Shown here piece after piece: positions 9,305-17,862 of a stretch of 64,000 nucleotides of DNA. Source of the stretch: Paenibacillus sinensis. GTDB lineage: Bacteria > Bacillota > Bacilli > Paenibacillales > Paenibacillaceae. Both the position numbers and the translations under genes were made by a program. Each line of letters starts with the position of its first letter. Position 1 is the stretch's first letter. Location of the stretch: contig NZ_JAHCMB010000191.1 in NCBI RefSeq assembly GCF_019904155.1, forward strand, positions 39,014 to 103,013, given 5' to 3'. A model generated the notes under the pieces. It saw only the letters and a program-made list of their open reading frames with translations, did not search any database and had not been told where the DNA came from.

Positions 9305-10357
9305 TTATGACATATAGAAATGTGCAAAGATCGCGTTATGCAGTTCCGGTCTTAGCTCCCGGATGAGATTATTCCGCCCGTAGTGTACGGCATTCGTCAA
9401 GAAGACGACCGACAGTCCGCGCTTCGGCTCAAGCCAAAGGCTGCCGCCTGTAAATCCAGTATGGCCATATGTTCCCTCGGGCATCAGATTCCCGCACGCC
9501 ATCTTCTCGCCGCCTTGCCGCCACACCTGCCAGCCAAGCCCCCGGCCCTGAATCGCCCGGCTTACAGCTTCCTCTATCCATTCGGGGTCCAGCAGGCTGT
9601 AACGCTCCGGATTAAGCCAGCTATCAGCATACCGCGACAAATCTTCGGCGGTTGTGAACAACCCCGCGCTTCCGGACACGCCTCCGAGACGATACGCCTT
9701 CTCATCATGGACTTCGCCCTGCAGATAACACTTTCCGTCCCATTCGGTTGCCGCGATTCTGTTCCTCAGCTCCGCAGGAGGATTGAAAGTGGAATCCATC
9801 ATTCCCAGCGGCTCGAATATGTTGTGCTTAACAAATGCATCTAGCGGCTGCGCGGCAACGCGGGCGATGATAACCCCCAGGAGAATCATGCCGACGTCGC
9901 TGTATAGCGCCCGTTCTCCGGGAGCGCTGATCAAGTCTTGCGCCAGAGCATCCTGCAGCGGATCAAGCGAGGTGTAACGATCCAGATACCCCGGCATGTC
10001 GGCAGGCAGTCCGCTGGTATGCTGAAGACAATGTCTGAGTGTCACTCCGCCGTGGCGGAATTCGGGAATATAGCGGCTCACCTCATCATCCAGCCGAAGC
10101 TCTTGCTGTTGCGCCAGAAGAAGTGCAGCGGGCAGCGTGGCAACAACCTTCGTTAACGAGGCCGCATCGAACAGGGTGGACAGTTTGGCGGGTCCGTCAA
10201 TCGCATGATTTAATTCGTTGTTTGAAGAAGTATTCGGAGCTAGTCTTCCATATGACCGCGAATATCGCCAGGCATCTCCGAAGCGGATATCGAGCACCGC
10301 GCCGGGTATTTTGCCTTGAGACACCCATCCCTCAATCAGCTCATTCCACGTTTCCAT
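9305..10357 (-). CDS. serine hydrolase of class C beta-lactamase fold, AmiE-like
   Basis: This 350-residue protein has the SxxK motif (Ser67-Leu-Thr-Lys70), a YSD motif at Tyr152 and a GHTGFTGG motif near residue 300, as in penicillin-recognising serine hydrolases. No signal peptide is visible. In Bacillus subtilis the homologous position in the mur cluster is held by AmiE (YbbE), a muramyl-L-alanine amidase with this fold. I infer the same role: releasing peptide from MurNAc-peptides. Gene order with murR, murK and murQ supports this over a drug-resistance function. Confidence 0.72.
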   Translation of the reverse strand: METWNELIEGWVSQGKIPGAVLDIRFGDAWRYSRSYGRLAPNTSSNNELNHAIDGPAKLSTLFDAASLTKVVATLPAALLLAQQQELRLDDEVSRYIPEFRHGGVTLRHCLQHTSGLPADMPGYLDRYTSLDPLQDALAQDLISAPGERALYSDVGMILLGVIIARVAAQPLDAFVKHNIFEPLGMMDSTFNPPAELRNRIAATEWDGKCYLQGEVHDEKAYRLGGVSGSAGLFTTAEDLSRYADSWLNPERYSLLDPEWIEEAVSRAIQGRGLGWQVWRQGGEKMACGNLMPEGTYGHTGFTGGSLWLEPKRGLSVVFLTNAVHYGRNNLIRELRPELHNAIFAHFYMS

Positions 10358-11213
10358 CGCGTTTGGAGCTCCTTACCGCTTTACGTGTATTTTCCAGCAG
10401 CCCGACCGTGCTCTCGAAGTTCAGGCGGATCACGCCGACATACAGAATGTCGATCACGTTCAGTTGGGTAATCCGCGAAGCCGTGGCACTGCTGCGGATG
10501 CCCTTCTCAAGGGAGGTGGTGAACAGCTTGATATCCGCCAGACCGGATACCGGATTGCTTCCAAACTTCGTCAGCGTAATAATCGTCGCTCCGCTCTCTT
10601 TGGCGACCGCCAGCGATTGGATGATATCCTCGGTCTGACCCGAATAGGATACGCCGAACGCAACGTCATGTTCTGTCAGATTGGCGGCCAGCGTCGCCTG
10701 CGAATTGAAATCATAGGCGGCTTCACACCAGCGGTCGATCCGTGAGAATTTCTGCATGAAATCCTGGGCGATGATCGCCGATGCGCCGATGCCGAATACG
10801 CAAATCTTCCGTGCGCCTTCGATCGCTTCGATCGCCCGCTCCACTTCCTTCGCCGACAGAACCGCGAGCGTGTCCTGAATGGACTGCATATTATTGTGGG
10901 AAATGGAATCGATCAGGGTCGAGGTCAACCCTTCCACCTGAATCTCCTGATAGGCTTCCGTATCCTGCAGCGCCCAGGTTGGCTGGGCCAAATCGGCGAC
11001 AAGCCTCATTTTTAATTCCTGGAAGCCTTTGAAGTGCAGTGAGCGGGAGAGGCGAATGATGGTAGCTTCGCTGACACCTGTCAGCTTGGCCAGCTTCTGA
11101 ACCGACAGCTTCACCGTCTGCTCGGGATGAGCCAGAATGAAATCCGCTACGATACGCTCCTGCGGCTTCAGTGTGGGCAAGGCTTCCTTAATGCTGATAA
11201 GACCTCCATGCAT
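10341..11213 (-). CDS. murR: MurR/RpiR family regulator of murein recycling
   Basis: An N-terminal RpiR helix-turn-helix (about residues 1-80, with LAKLTGVSEATIIRLSRSLHFKGF) is followed by a SIS sugar-phosphate domain (KICVFGIGASAIIAQDF and FGVSYSGQTEDIIQ). MurR proteins sense MurNAc-6-phosphate. I chose the ATG at 11213, which has AAGGTGAG upstream; the reading frame extends 16 codons further to a GTG. The gene is first in the operon and overlaps the amidase gene by 17 bases. Two TAATGTTTCA repeats at its promoter suggest autoregulation. Confidence 0.83.
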   Translation of the reverse strand: MHGGLISIKEALPTLKPQERIVADFILAHPEQTVKLSVQKLAKLTGVSEATIIRLSRSLHFKGFQELKMRLVADLAQPTWALQDTEAYQEIQVEGLTSTLIDSISHNNMQSIQDTLAVLSAKEVERAIEAIEGARKICVFGIGASAIIAQDFMQKFSRIDRWCEAAYDFNSQATLAANLTEHDVAFGVSYSGQTEDIIQSLAVAKESGATIITLTKFGSNPVSGLADIKLFTTSLEKGIRSSATASRITQLNVIDILYVGVIRLNFESTVGLLENTRKAVRSSKRDGNVE

Positions 11214-11283
11214 AAATGTTCTCACCTTCTTCAGCGCCGTAATAACATTCAAGCTACGCACCGGTGTAGCAGCTCTTGAATGT

Positions 11284-11335
11284 ATGATAAACTAATGTTT
11301 CATGATTTTCAATAAAAAAATAAAATAATGTTTCA
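11284..11335 (-). promoter_or_regulatory. mur operon promoter with probable MurR repeats
   Basis: On the minus strand TTGAAA (11312-11307), a 17-base spacer and TATCAT (11289-11284) form a sigma-A promoter. TGAAACATTA occurs twice, at 11293-11302 inside the spacer and at 11326-11335 upstream, 33 bases apart, and is the likely regulator site. Confidence 0.65.
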
Positions 11336-11618
11336 AAACATAACATGAAAGGTGAAATAAACAGTGTTTTTTTGCGTAAAATAGGCAGGATTCGAGCTGT
11401 TTTTCTTCAAAACCAAGCCTGTTAATGTAATCTTATCTTACACAAGATCAAAAACTCAATCTGTCTGCTGCCTCCTATTTCTACCAGAATCCATGCTGCG
11501 GCCGCTGCCCGGCCTTATAGAACCGCCATTCCGGACATATGCCCTCCTGGCAGTAGACCGCACCTTTAACCCAGCGCCCACATATGCTGTCATACGAATC
11601 ATTCGAGGAGGGATTCCT

Positions 11619-11750
11619 ATGCCCCAATGGCTGTGTCATCAATTAATGAAGGCGTATTACAAAAAAGACCGGCGGCAGATCAAGCTGCTGAACGAATGCT
11701 GGTACTTCTACCGGGATTCCGTGATTAAGCGGAGACAGGGACGTGCCTGA
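11619..11750 (+). CDS. cmpA: cortex morphogenetic protein CmpA
   Basis: This 43-residue basic protein closely resembles the small sporulation protein CmpA (core segments MPQWLCHQLMKAYYKKD and QIKLLNECWYFYRD). In Bacillus subtilis CmpA acts in the mother cell with ClpXP as a quality check on spore coat and cortex assembly, targeting SpoIVA. An AGGAGGGA ribosome binding site lies six bases before the ATG. The longer open frame upstream is not needed. It marks the host as a spore former. Confidence 0.88.
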   Translation: MPQWLCHQLMKAYYKKDRRQIKLLNECWYFYRDSVIKRRQGRA

Positions 11751-11802
11751 CCTACGCCCGTATAGTATCCTCCGGCAAACATCGGAAGTTCGCCCGGCAG
11801 CA

Positions 11803-11845
11803 ATAACGGACCCGCTGTTCCCCTAAGGAAGAACGGGTCCGTTAT
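11803..11845. terminator. hairpin between convergent genes, possible terminator
   Basis: ATAACGGACCCG pairs perfectly with CGGGTCCGTTAT between cmpA and the convergent dinB-like gene. T runs are weak on both sides. Confidence 0.45.
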
Positions 11846-11876
11846 GCTGTTTATGCTGTGCCGGCGATGGATGACG

Positions 11877-12371
11877 CTAGCCAAAATGCCGCTGAGCCGG
11901 CCAGGAGCCCTGCAGCTTGCGGACAAGCACGATCTGGCCCGTATGATAGGCATCATGCAGAATCAGGCTCATAATCTCCTCGCCCGGCGCATGGCGTTCT
12001 CCCTCCCGGTTAAAGACACCAGCGCCGAATTTCGCGATCTCCGCTCTCAGCTCCGCATGCACTTCACGAAGATGCTGCACTGCCTCTGCCCAGGCATCCG
12101 GCCCGCTCCCCGTTACGGTGAAGGTATCGTCATTATTTTCAGCAGATGAAAGCTGCGGCAGTCCCTTAAACTTGCGGAGCAGCCTTTCCTTGTAATACAA
12201 AAGATGATTCACCGTCTCCCAAATGGAATTCGCCGCCCCTCCCTCCGGCTTCCACAGCGCCTGCACATCACTCACGTCGGCAAGCGCATCCTTCAGAGGA
12301 GGAGCCCAATCCTCCTGTTCCATCGCGTAATCCCAGTTTTGCTGCAGCACTTTGACCATTGTTTCGCTCAT
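11877..12371 (-). CDS. DinB-family protein
   Basis: This DinB/YfiT-like four-helix protein of about 164 residues has the family's spaced metal-binding His residues (NHLLYYKERLL near residue 55, and HDAYHTGQIVLVRK near the C terminus). The family includes bacillithiol-dependent transferases and DNA-damage-inducible proteins, so the reaction cannot be fixed. I chose the ATG at 12371, with GGGAGG upstream. The gene is divergent from the CGNR protein at 12518. Confidence 0.82.
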   Translation of the reverse strand: MSETMVKVLQQNWDYAMEQEDWAPPLKDALADVSDVQALWKPEGGAANSIWETVNHLLYYKERLLRKFKGLPQLSSAENNDDTFTVTGSGPDAWAEAVQHLREVHAELRAEIAKFGAGVFNREGERHAPGEEIMSLILHDAYHTGQIVLVRKLQGSWPAQRHFG

Positions 12372-12517
12372 ATCCCTAACCTCCCACATATTCGTAACTA
12401 CCTAAAGTTAAAATACAGGTTACAAAGACACTGTATCACGCTCGACACAATGATTTCAAGTAACTAGCAAAACTGAGTTTCACCTGTTACAATCAAGGGA
12501 TGGAAAGGGAGGATCGC

Positions 12518-13069
12518 ATGTTGTGGACTGATTTTATTAACAGCTACTGGAGGGATTGGAGAACCGGGGACCGCAGTAAGGACCGCGACCGGCTGGAGGA
12601 ACCGGAATGGACCTTGCAATGGCTCGCCCAGGAAGGACTGCCGGCACTGCCCGCGCCGAATGAGGATGAACTGGAGAAGCTGAAAGCGCTGCGCAGCATC
12701 CTCTTTGATATCGTCAAGGACATCGTGGATGGACGGGAACCCGGGGAGCTTGCAGAAACACTGAACCGTTATATGATAGCGGGACCCGTTATCCGCAGGG
12801 CCGGAAGGGATAGCGAAGGCAGGTTCACCGTCATGCTCGTTCCCGCCTCGGCAAGCTGGGAGCAGGTCATGGCGGAAATTGCCGGTTCCTTCGCCGATTC
12901 GCTGGAAGGACAGGACAAATCGAGGTTCCGCATTTGCGACAACCCCGATTGTCTGTGGGTGTATTATGACGATACGCGCAACCGCTCCAAGCGGTACTGC
13001 GACGACAAAGCATGCGGCAACCTGATGAAGGTCCGCCGGTTCCGCGCCCGCAAGAAAGCGGGGCAGTGA
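12518..13069 (+). CDS. CGNR zinc-finger protein (ABATE domain)
   Basis: The N-terminal ABATE-type stress-associated domain (about residues 10-125) is followed by a C-terminal CGNR-type treble-clef zinc finger with CDNPDC and YCDDKACGNLMKVRRFRARKK. These proteins are thought to be DNA-binding regulators. I chose the ATG at 12518 because GGGAGG lies eight bases upstream. Target genes are unknown; the divergent dinB-like gene shares the intergenic region. Confidence 0.83.
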   Translation: MLWTDFINSYWRDWRTGDRSKDRDRLEEPEWTLQWLAQEGLPALPAPNEDELEKLKALRSILFDIVKDIVDGREPGELAETLNRYMIAGPVIRRAGRDSEGRFTVMLVPASASWEQVMAEIAGSFADSLEGQDKSRFRICDNPDCLWVYYDDTRNRSKRYCDDKACGNLMKVRRFRARKKAGQ

Positions 13070-13303
13070 GCCGATGCCCGTTCCCGGAAGCCGGGAGACT
13101 AGAAGCCGACGAGCCTTCAGGAGGCAATAGCCTTTTGGGGGCAATAGCAGGAATGTGCGTACGAAACTGCATACCGGAGTTGCAGCCAGAGCAGCAAGCC
13201 GGGATTTGCATCCAGGGCTGTAAGCCGGTAAATGCAATTCGCTTCTGGAAATCGATCACGCATGGTACGGCCTGCCCCGCGCCGTCCAGACTGGCCAGGC
13301 CGG

Positions 13304-14524
13304 TCAGGACAGCATTTCGATAAACGCCTTGATCCGGGTCAGAATTTGTCCGCTGGCGGCGCCCACCTGGAAGGTCCCCTCCAGATTGATGCTCGGAATG
13401 CCTTTGTTGTGAAAATACTCTCTGTACATCTCCCGGGTCACGCTTCCGAAAGAGCAGCCTAAATATCCGTACAAAATCAAGCCCCGCGCCCCGATCCGGT
13501 CGACCTGCCGTTCAATCACATCGCGCCGGTATATCGACGCCCCCGCCATCTGGCTCTCAAGCTGGAAGCGGACGAGTGATTCCACCGGATCGATCTCCTC
13601 GCGGTAATCCTTCGCATACGGGGAGGTGACGAAGCCGAGAAGTGAGCCCCCGGCATTGTCGATGGCGTCGTAGATGCCAAATTCCTGGCCGTTCCCGCCG
13701 GTCCAGATCAGCGGAATCGCCTGGCTGCGTTCCTCCTCGTTGATATCCAGGCCCTGCAATTCGCCGATCAGCGCGTCCAGCACCTCTTGATATTCTCCGG
13801 GCTTGCCGAAATAATGGGTCAGCCCATTCATTAGATACATAATGCCCAGACTCTTGACATGGAACGGATGCTGAAGCCGCAGATCCATGATTTCACGCAT
13901 GGAGCGCATCATCCGGTTCTTGCGGACAATTTCCCGGTGCAGACTGTCCCGGTCAATCTCACGGCTGCCTGTCAGCCACTCATTGAACTCATGGATCTCT
14001 TCAATAAAATACTTGACCAGCTCCTCGTACCGCTCTCCCTCCACACCCGGCGCCCGATAGACGATATCGCTGGTGTAGACGTCGAAGCCTTCCTTTCTCA
14101 TCACTTCCCAGGCCAGGTTATAGGGCTCGCATGCGGAGGATGAGCCGAATATGCGGGTGATCGAGGTTCCGGCCTGCTTCCGCAAGTACCATTCCCCCGC
14201 CGTCGCCTTCACCATCGAACAGGTCTCGGCCGGCATCTGATAATGATCCTCGGAGACGGTGATTGCTTCCTGACCGCTGATCCGCCCCATTTCCGAGAAA
14301 GCGACCGGAATAGCTCCGGTGGAATAGATCAAGGGCATCGCCCAGGGCACGCCGGCCCAAATGACTTTGGTTCCATTCTTGCCGGCTTTCTCCGCGTCGT
14401 CCACATAATCGATGACCAGATTGAACAGCTTCCGGATGGCGGGCGAATGAGCATGTACAACGTCGCGGCTGTGCCGGATATGATTCAGTTGCTCCTGAGC
14501 CTCATTGGTTAATACCGTCGACAT
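13304..14524 (-). CDS. HgdB-like 2-hydroxyacyl-CoA dehydratase-family protein
   Basis: This 406-residue protein of the HgdB/BcrC family has exactly three cysteines, Cys102 (AETCSM), Cys132 (SSACEPYN) and Cys357 (YLGCSFGS). That is the set expected to ligate one [4Fe-4S] cluster with an open site. Classical relatives are dehydratase or benzoyl-CoA reductase subunits that receive electrons from an ATP-hydrolysing archerase. It is the last gene of the nitrogenase-like array, 29 bases after a separate archerase gene, its probable electron donor. No acyl-CoA pathway genes are nearby, so a CoA thioester substrate is doubtful. Confidence 0.8.
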   Translation of the reverse strand: MSTVLTNEAQEQLNHIRHSRDVVHAHSPAIRKLFNLVIDYVDDAEKAGKNGTKVIWAGVPWAMPLIYSTGAIPVAFSEMGRISGQEAITVSEDHYQMPAETCSMVKATAGEWYLRKQAGTSITRIFGSSSACEPYNLAWEVMRKEGFDVYTSDIVYRAPGVEGERYEELVKYFIEEIHEFNEWLTGSREIDRDSLHREIVRKNRMMRSMREIMDLRLQHPFHVKSLGIMYLMNGLTHYFGKPGEYQEVLDALIGELQGLDINEEERSQAIPLIWTGGNGQEFGIYDAIDNAGGSLLGFVTSPYAKDYREEIDPVESLVRFQLESQMAGASIYRRDVIERQVDRIGARGLILYGYLGCSFGSVTREMYREYFHNKGIPSINLEGTFQVGAASGQILTRIKAFIEMLS

Positions 14525-14553
14525 CTTCGTATGACCTCCTTGGAATTATCGGT

Positions 14554-15438
14554 TCATTTCGCCTTCAGAAGGGCAAAGTCCGACAGATCGCTCTCGCCCC
14601 GGGACGCCGCTTTCTGGGCGAAGACCGCCGCCCCCAGAGCGCCTGCAAATATCGTGTCCAGCTTCACCCGGCTGACCGGATGGCCCAGCAGTTCCTCCAG
14701 CGCCTTGGTCATGCCCGGATTGTTAGATACCCCGCCCGAGAACACCAGATCCGGCTCAAGCCCGATCCGGTTGACGAGATTGCGGACCCGGCGCGCTGTT
14801 GCCAGATGGATACCGGCTGCAATGTTGGCGGCGGACACGCCCTTGGCCTTCAGCGATATCACTTCGGATTCGGCGAAGACGACGCATTGGCTGCTGACAT
14901 CCGCCGGCTCGTCGGCCTTCAGCGCTTCGGCGCCCAGCTCCTCCAGCGTCAAATCCAGCAGATGCGCGACCTTCTCCAGGAACCGTCCGGTTCCGGCCGC
15001 GCATTTGTCATTCATGATGAACTCGATAACCTTGCCGTTAGCCGGATCAACCCGGATCGCCTTGGAATCCTGGCCGCCGATGTCCACGATGGATCGAACC
15101 TTGGCGTTCAGGTAATGGGAGCCCATGGCGTGGCAGGAAATTTCGGTCACGATTTTGTGTCCGGTTGCGCCGAAATTCAAGGAGACGCGCCCATACCCCG
15201 TACCGACGATGTAGGCGATTTCCTCTCGAGGAACCCCGGATTGTCTAAGCAGCTTGTCCAGCAGCTTGTCGGCCGTCTCCTGCATATATACTCCCGTCGG
15301 GGTAATCGCCGTGTACAGCTTGCCTCCGGCCAGCAGCACACCCTTGCCCGTTCTGGAGCCCAAATCGAGACCGACCGTAATATCACCCGTCAGCGAGGAC
15401 AGCAGTTCGGGATCGATGATCTCTTTCCATTCACTCAT
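14554..15438 (-). CDS. archerase: BcrA/BadF/HgdC-type ATP-dependent reductase
   Basis: This 294-residue ASKHA ATPase has GLDLGSRTGKGVLL, GTGYGRVSL, VDIGGQDSKAIRVD and two Cys (in MNDKCAAGTGRF and SSQCVVFAES) that in HgdC-type homodimers bridge one [4Fe-4S] cluster. Such enzymes hydrolyse ATP to push single electrons to a very low potential. I chose the ATG at 15438 (AAGGGAG nine bases upstream); this matches the N terminus of its neighbour. Another ATG at 15486 just follows the stop of the fusion gene. The partner is likely the HgdB-like protein downstream. Confidence 0.83.
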   Translation of the reverse strand: MSEWKEIIDPELLSSLTGDITVGLDLGSRTGKGVLLAGGKLYTAITPTGVYMQETADKLLDKLLRQSGVPREEIAYIVGTGYGRVSLNFGATGHKIVTEISCHAMGSHYLNAKVRSIVDIGGQDSKAIRVDPANGKVIEFIMNDKCAAGTGRFLEKVAHLLDLTLEELGAEALKADEPADVSSQCVVFAESEVISLKAKGVSAANIAAGIHLATARRVRNLVNRIGLEPDLVFSGGVSNNPGMTKALEELLGHPVSRVKLDTIFAGALGAAVFAQKAASRGESDLSDFALLKAK

Positions 15439-15487
15439 GCTCTTCATCTCCCTTGCGTTGATCAAAATGTTGCGCCCATGCGTCATA

Positions 15488-17515
15488 TCACACCGCTCCC
15501 GCGGCCAGCCCTTTCCGTTCCTTCAGCACTTCGATGAACGCCTCAAGCCGCGTCTTAAGCTGCCCCTGATCGCTCTTCGAATAATCGATCGGCAATTCAA
15601 GCACGGGAAGCCCAAGCTGCTGATAATGCCGGAAGAACTCATTCTTGACCTGTCCGTAGCACGGGCAAAATTTGAGATAGGCGTACAGAATTCCGTCCAC
15701 CTGATATTCGGTCGCAAGCGCTCCCGAGAGGTTCACTCGCTCCTCCAGGGGCTTCATCCGGGCGCAAGGCGTCTGATCGATATAGCCTTCCGCCAAGGCC
15801 TTGTACGGATCACCCGTTTCATCGATTTGGGCGGAGGCGATTTTCAGCCCGGTGCAATGATCCTCGGCAACGATTCGGGCCCCCAGCTCGTCCTCGATCA
15901 GCTCCAGAAGCTTCCGGTCTCCGTCGGCAATAATGCCTCCGGCCATGAACAGACGGATCGTCCGTTCCTCGCGGATCGGCACAGCCGACAGCTTGTCGTA
16001 TATGCCCCGGTACAGCGGGATTAGCTCCTCGGCGGGCAAATAATAGAAGGCCTTGATCAGATCCAGGTAGTCCTTGCCTGTGAGCGGCGGATTGGGCCGT
16101 TTCCGGAGTTCGGAGATTTGGGTCAGCAGCCGGCGGACCTCATTGTACTGCCTGATTTGCAGACGCACCTCATCTTCGGTAATCACATTCCCGGACAACT
16201 GTTCGAGATCGGCCTTGAAGCTCAAAATTTGGGAGCCATAGAAATCTCGCGAGGAGGGCTTCGCCTTGATGCGGGGGAGGGTATAAATGTCAGTTGGCGT
16301 AAAAAATTCGCCGATCGCCTCACCGACCGTCTTAATGCAATCGCAGGTGTAGAATGTGTACACTTTATCCAGCGATGTGTAGAGCGGGTCTTTTTCCTTG
16401 AAAGCGCCTAGAATACTCTTCGTGAAATCGCAGAATACGCTCTGCGTAATCTGTTCACCGCTGGCTACCGTCTCGGTGTCACCCGCCTTGAACAGCCGGA
16501 TATGGGAGACGCCGGCGGCACTGATCAGCTCAAGCGGCGTGTAGGAGCACAGGTAGCCCACCTTCTTGTGCTCATCGCCTTGGGCCGATAGCTGCTCCTG
16601 ACGCTCCGCGATCCGGTTCTCAACGCCGGATAAATCGAGCCGGAACCCTCCGGAATCGGTCCTGCTGTCTGTCAAGGCTGCGCGCGAGTCATTCAAGGCA
16701 TGGATCGCCGCTCCGAGCGCCCCGGCAAAGATCGTGTCGATCTTCGCTTCGATCAAGGGATGACCGGACAGCTCCTCCAACGCTTTACGCATACCGACGT
16801 TGTTCGAAACGCCGCCGGAGAAGATCAGTCCCGGCTCGATGCCTACCCGCTTGAGCAGGTTGCGGACCCGCTTCGCCGAAGCGAAATGGATGCCGGCGGC
16901 GATATTACGCCGAGTCTCTCCCCTGGCCCGCAGCGAGATGACCTCCGATTCGGCGAACACGACGCACTGGCTGCTGATCTCCGACGGCGCTTCGGCCAGC
17001 ACGGCTTCCTGTCCCAGCTCATCGATGCTCAGCTCCAGAATTTCGGCCACTTTCTCCAGGAAGCGTCCCGTTCCCGCCGCGCATTTATCGTTCATTACGA
17101 ATTCGGTCACGCCGCCTGTCAGCGGATCGACCCGGATCGCCTTGGAGTCCTGGCCTCCGATATCCACGATGGTCCGCACATCCGCATTGAGATAATGCGC
17201 CCCCATGGCGTGACATGAAATTTCCGTCACGATCCGGGTCGGAATATCGGGATACCGAAGGGCAACCCGGCCATATCCGGTTCCCACGATATAATCGATG
17301 TCCGAACGGGTCAGGCCCGATTTGTCCAGCAGATCCTCCAGCAGTTCATCGGCGGTCTCCTGCATATTGATGCCGGTATAGACCGAGCTTGTATATATTT
17401 CCTCCCCGGACAGCAGCACCGCCTTGCCCGTTCTCGACCCGATATCGATGCCGATAACGGTTCCACCGGACAGCGCATCCAGCAGCCTTTCGTCAACTAC
17501 CTCCTGTATCCGCAT
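15488..17515 (-). CDS. fusion of archerase ATPase and HgdA/D-type cysteine-rich subunit
   Basis: Residues 1-270 are a full archerase module (GIDIGSRTGK, DIGGQDSK, Cys145 and Cys184). Residues 315-660 form a 2-hydroxyacyl-CoA dehydratase-type subunit with eight cysteines: 323, 362, 391, 393, 554, 584, 617 and 619. Double-cubane proteins of this superfamily, which reduce small molecules such as acetylene, also carry many Cys and pair with an archerase. Activator and acceptor are thus covalently joined here. About 300 bases separate the gene from the upstream cysK-like gene; an AGGTGG site precedes the ATG. Confidence 0.8.
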   Translation of the reverse strand: MRIQEVVDERLLDALSGGTVIGIDIGSRTGKAVLLSGEEIYTSSVYTGINMQETADELLEDLLDKSGLTRSDIDYIVGTGYGRVALRYPDIPTRIVTEISCHAMGAHYLNADVRTIVDIGGQDSKAIRVDPLTGGVTEFVMNDKCAAGTGRFLEKVAEILELSIDELGQEAVLAEAPSEISSQCVVFAESEVISLRARGETRRNIAAGIHFASAKRVRNLLKRVGIEPGLIFSGGVSNNVGMRKALEELSGHPLIEAKIDTIFAGALGAAIHALNDSRAALTDSRTDSGGFRLDLSGVENRIAERQEQLSAQGDEHKKVGYLCSYTPLELISAAGVSHIRLFKAGDTETVASGEQITQSVFCDFTKSILGAFKEKDPLYTSLDKVYTFYTCDCIKTVGEAIGEFFTPTDIYTLPRIKAKPSSRDFYGSQILSFKADLEQLSGNVITEDEVRLQIRQYNEVRRLLTQISELRKRPNPPLTGKDYLDLIKAFYYLPAEELIPLYRGIYDKLSAVPIREERTIRLFMAGGIIADGDRKLLELIEDELGARIVAEDHCTGLKIASAQIDETGDPYKALAEGYIDQTPCARMKPLEERVNLSGALATEYQVDGILYAYLKFCPCYGQVKNEFFRHYQQLGLPVLELPIDYSKSDQGQLKTRLEAFIEVLKERKGLAAGAV

Positions 17516-17820
17516 GGTTCATCCACCTCGTATCCTGATTTTTGATTGCAGCTGTTTATTAAGCCGTATCCCTTGTCCCGGTTCATACATTACTGCCGCG
17601 CTATTGTCCGGCCCTTTGACAGGGACAGTCCGAATAATGAGCCAAAACTGGCGCAGATCAAATAAACTTATTTCGTTGTTATAAGAAGAATAAAAAGAGA
17701 GGGAAGATTGTGGCATACCATTCCCTATTAGGTGATGCCCAGCCGTTTCATCCCTCTTATCGTCAGCAAAATCATTTGATCATACATTGAAATATCCAAG
17801 ACTCAAATAGCGTTCGCCGG
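17516..17820 (-). other. intergenic gap inside the nitrogenase-like array
   Basis: This 305-base gap holds a copy of the cysK 3' end (separate entry), an AAATAAGTTTATTT near-palindrome and no clear gene. A weak TTGATC-N17-ATTATT pair could be a promoter for the archerase genes. I see no FNR box or strong terminator, so read-through from upstream is possible. Confidence 0.45.
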
Positions 17821-17862
17821 TTACTCATCAAAATATCCAAGACTCAAATACCGTTCACCGGT
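17786..17862 (-). repeat. partial tandem duplication of the cysK-like gene 3' end
   Basis: The last codons of the cysK-like gene (TGERYLSLGYF) recur just after its stop codon, in an extra copy that reads the same eleven residues and then NV and a stop. Twenty bases are identical and the flanks differ slightly. It looks like a scar of recombination between two cysK alleles. Confidence 0.8.

Noticed and set aside
9305..10357. Antibiotic-resistance beta-lactamase
   Set aside because: The fold and SxxK motif match, but there is no signal peptide and the gene is embedded in the mur operon. An AmiE-type amidase fits.
13304..14524. A double-cubane cluster protein in the 406-residue gene
   Set aside because: Only three cysteines are present, enough for a single [4Fe-4S] cluster. 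The eight-cysteine fusion protein is the better candidate.
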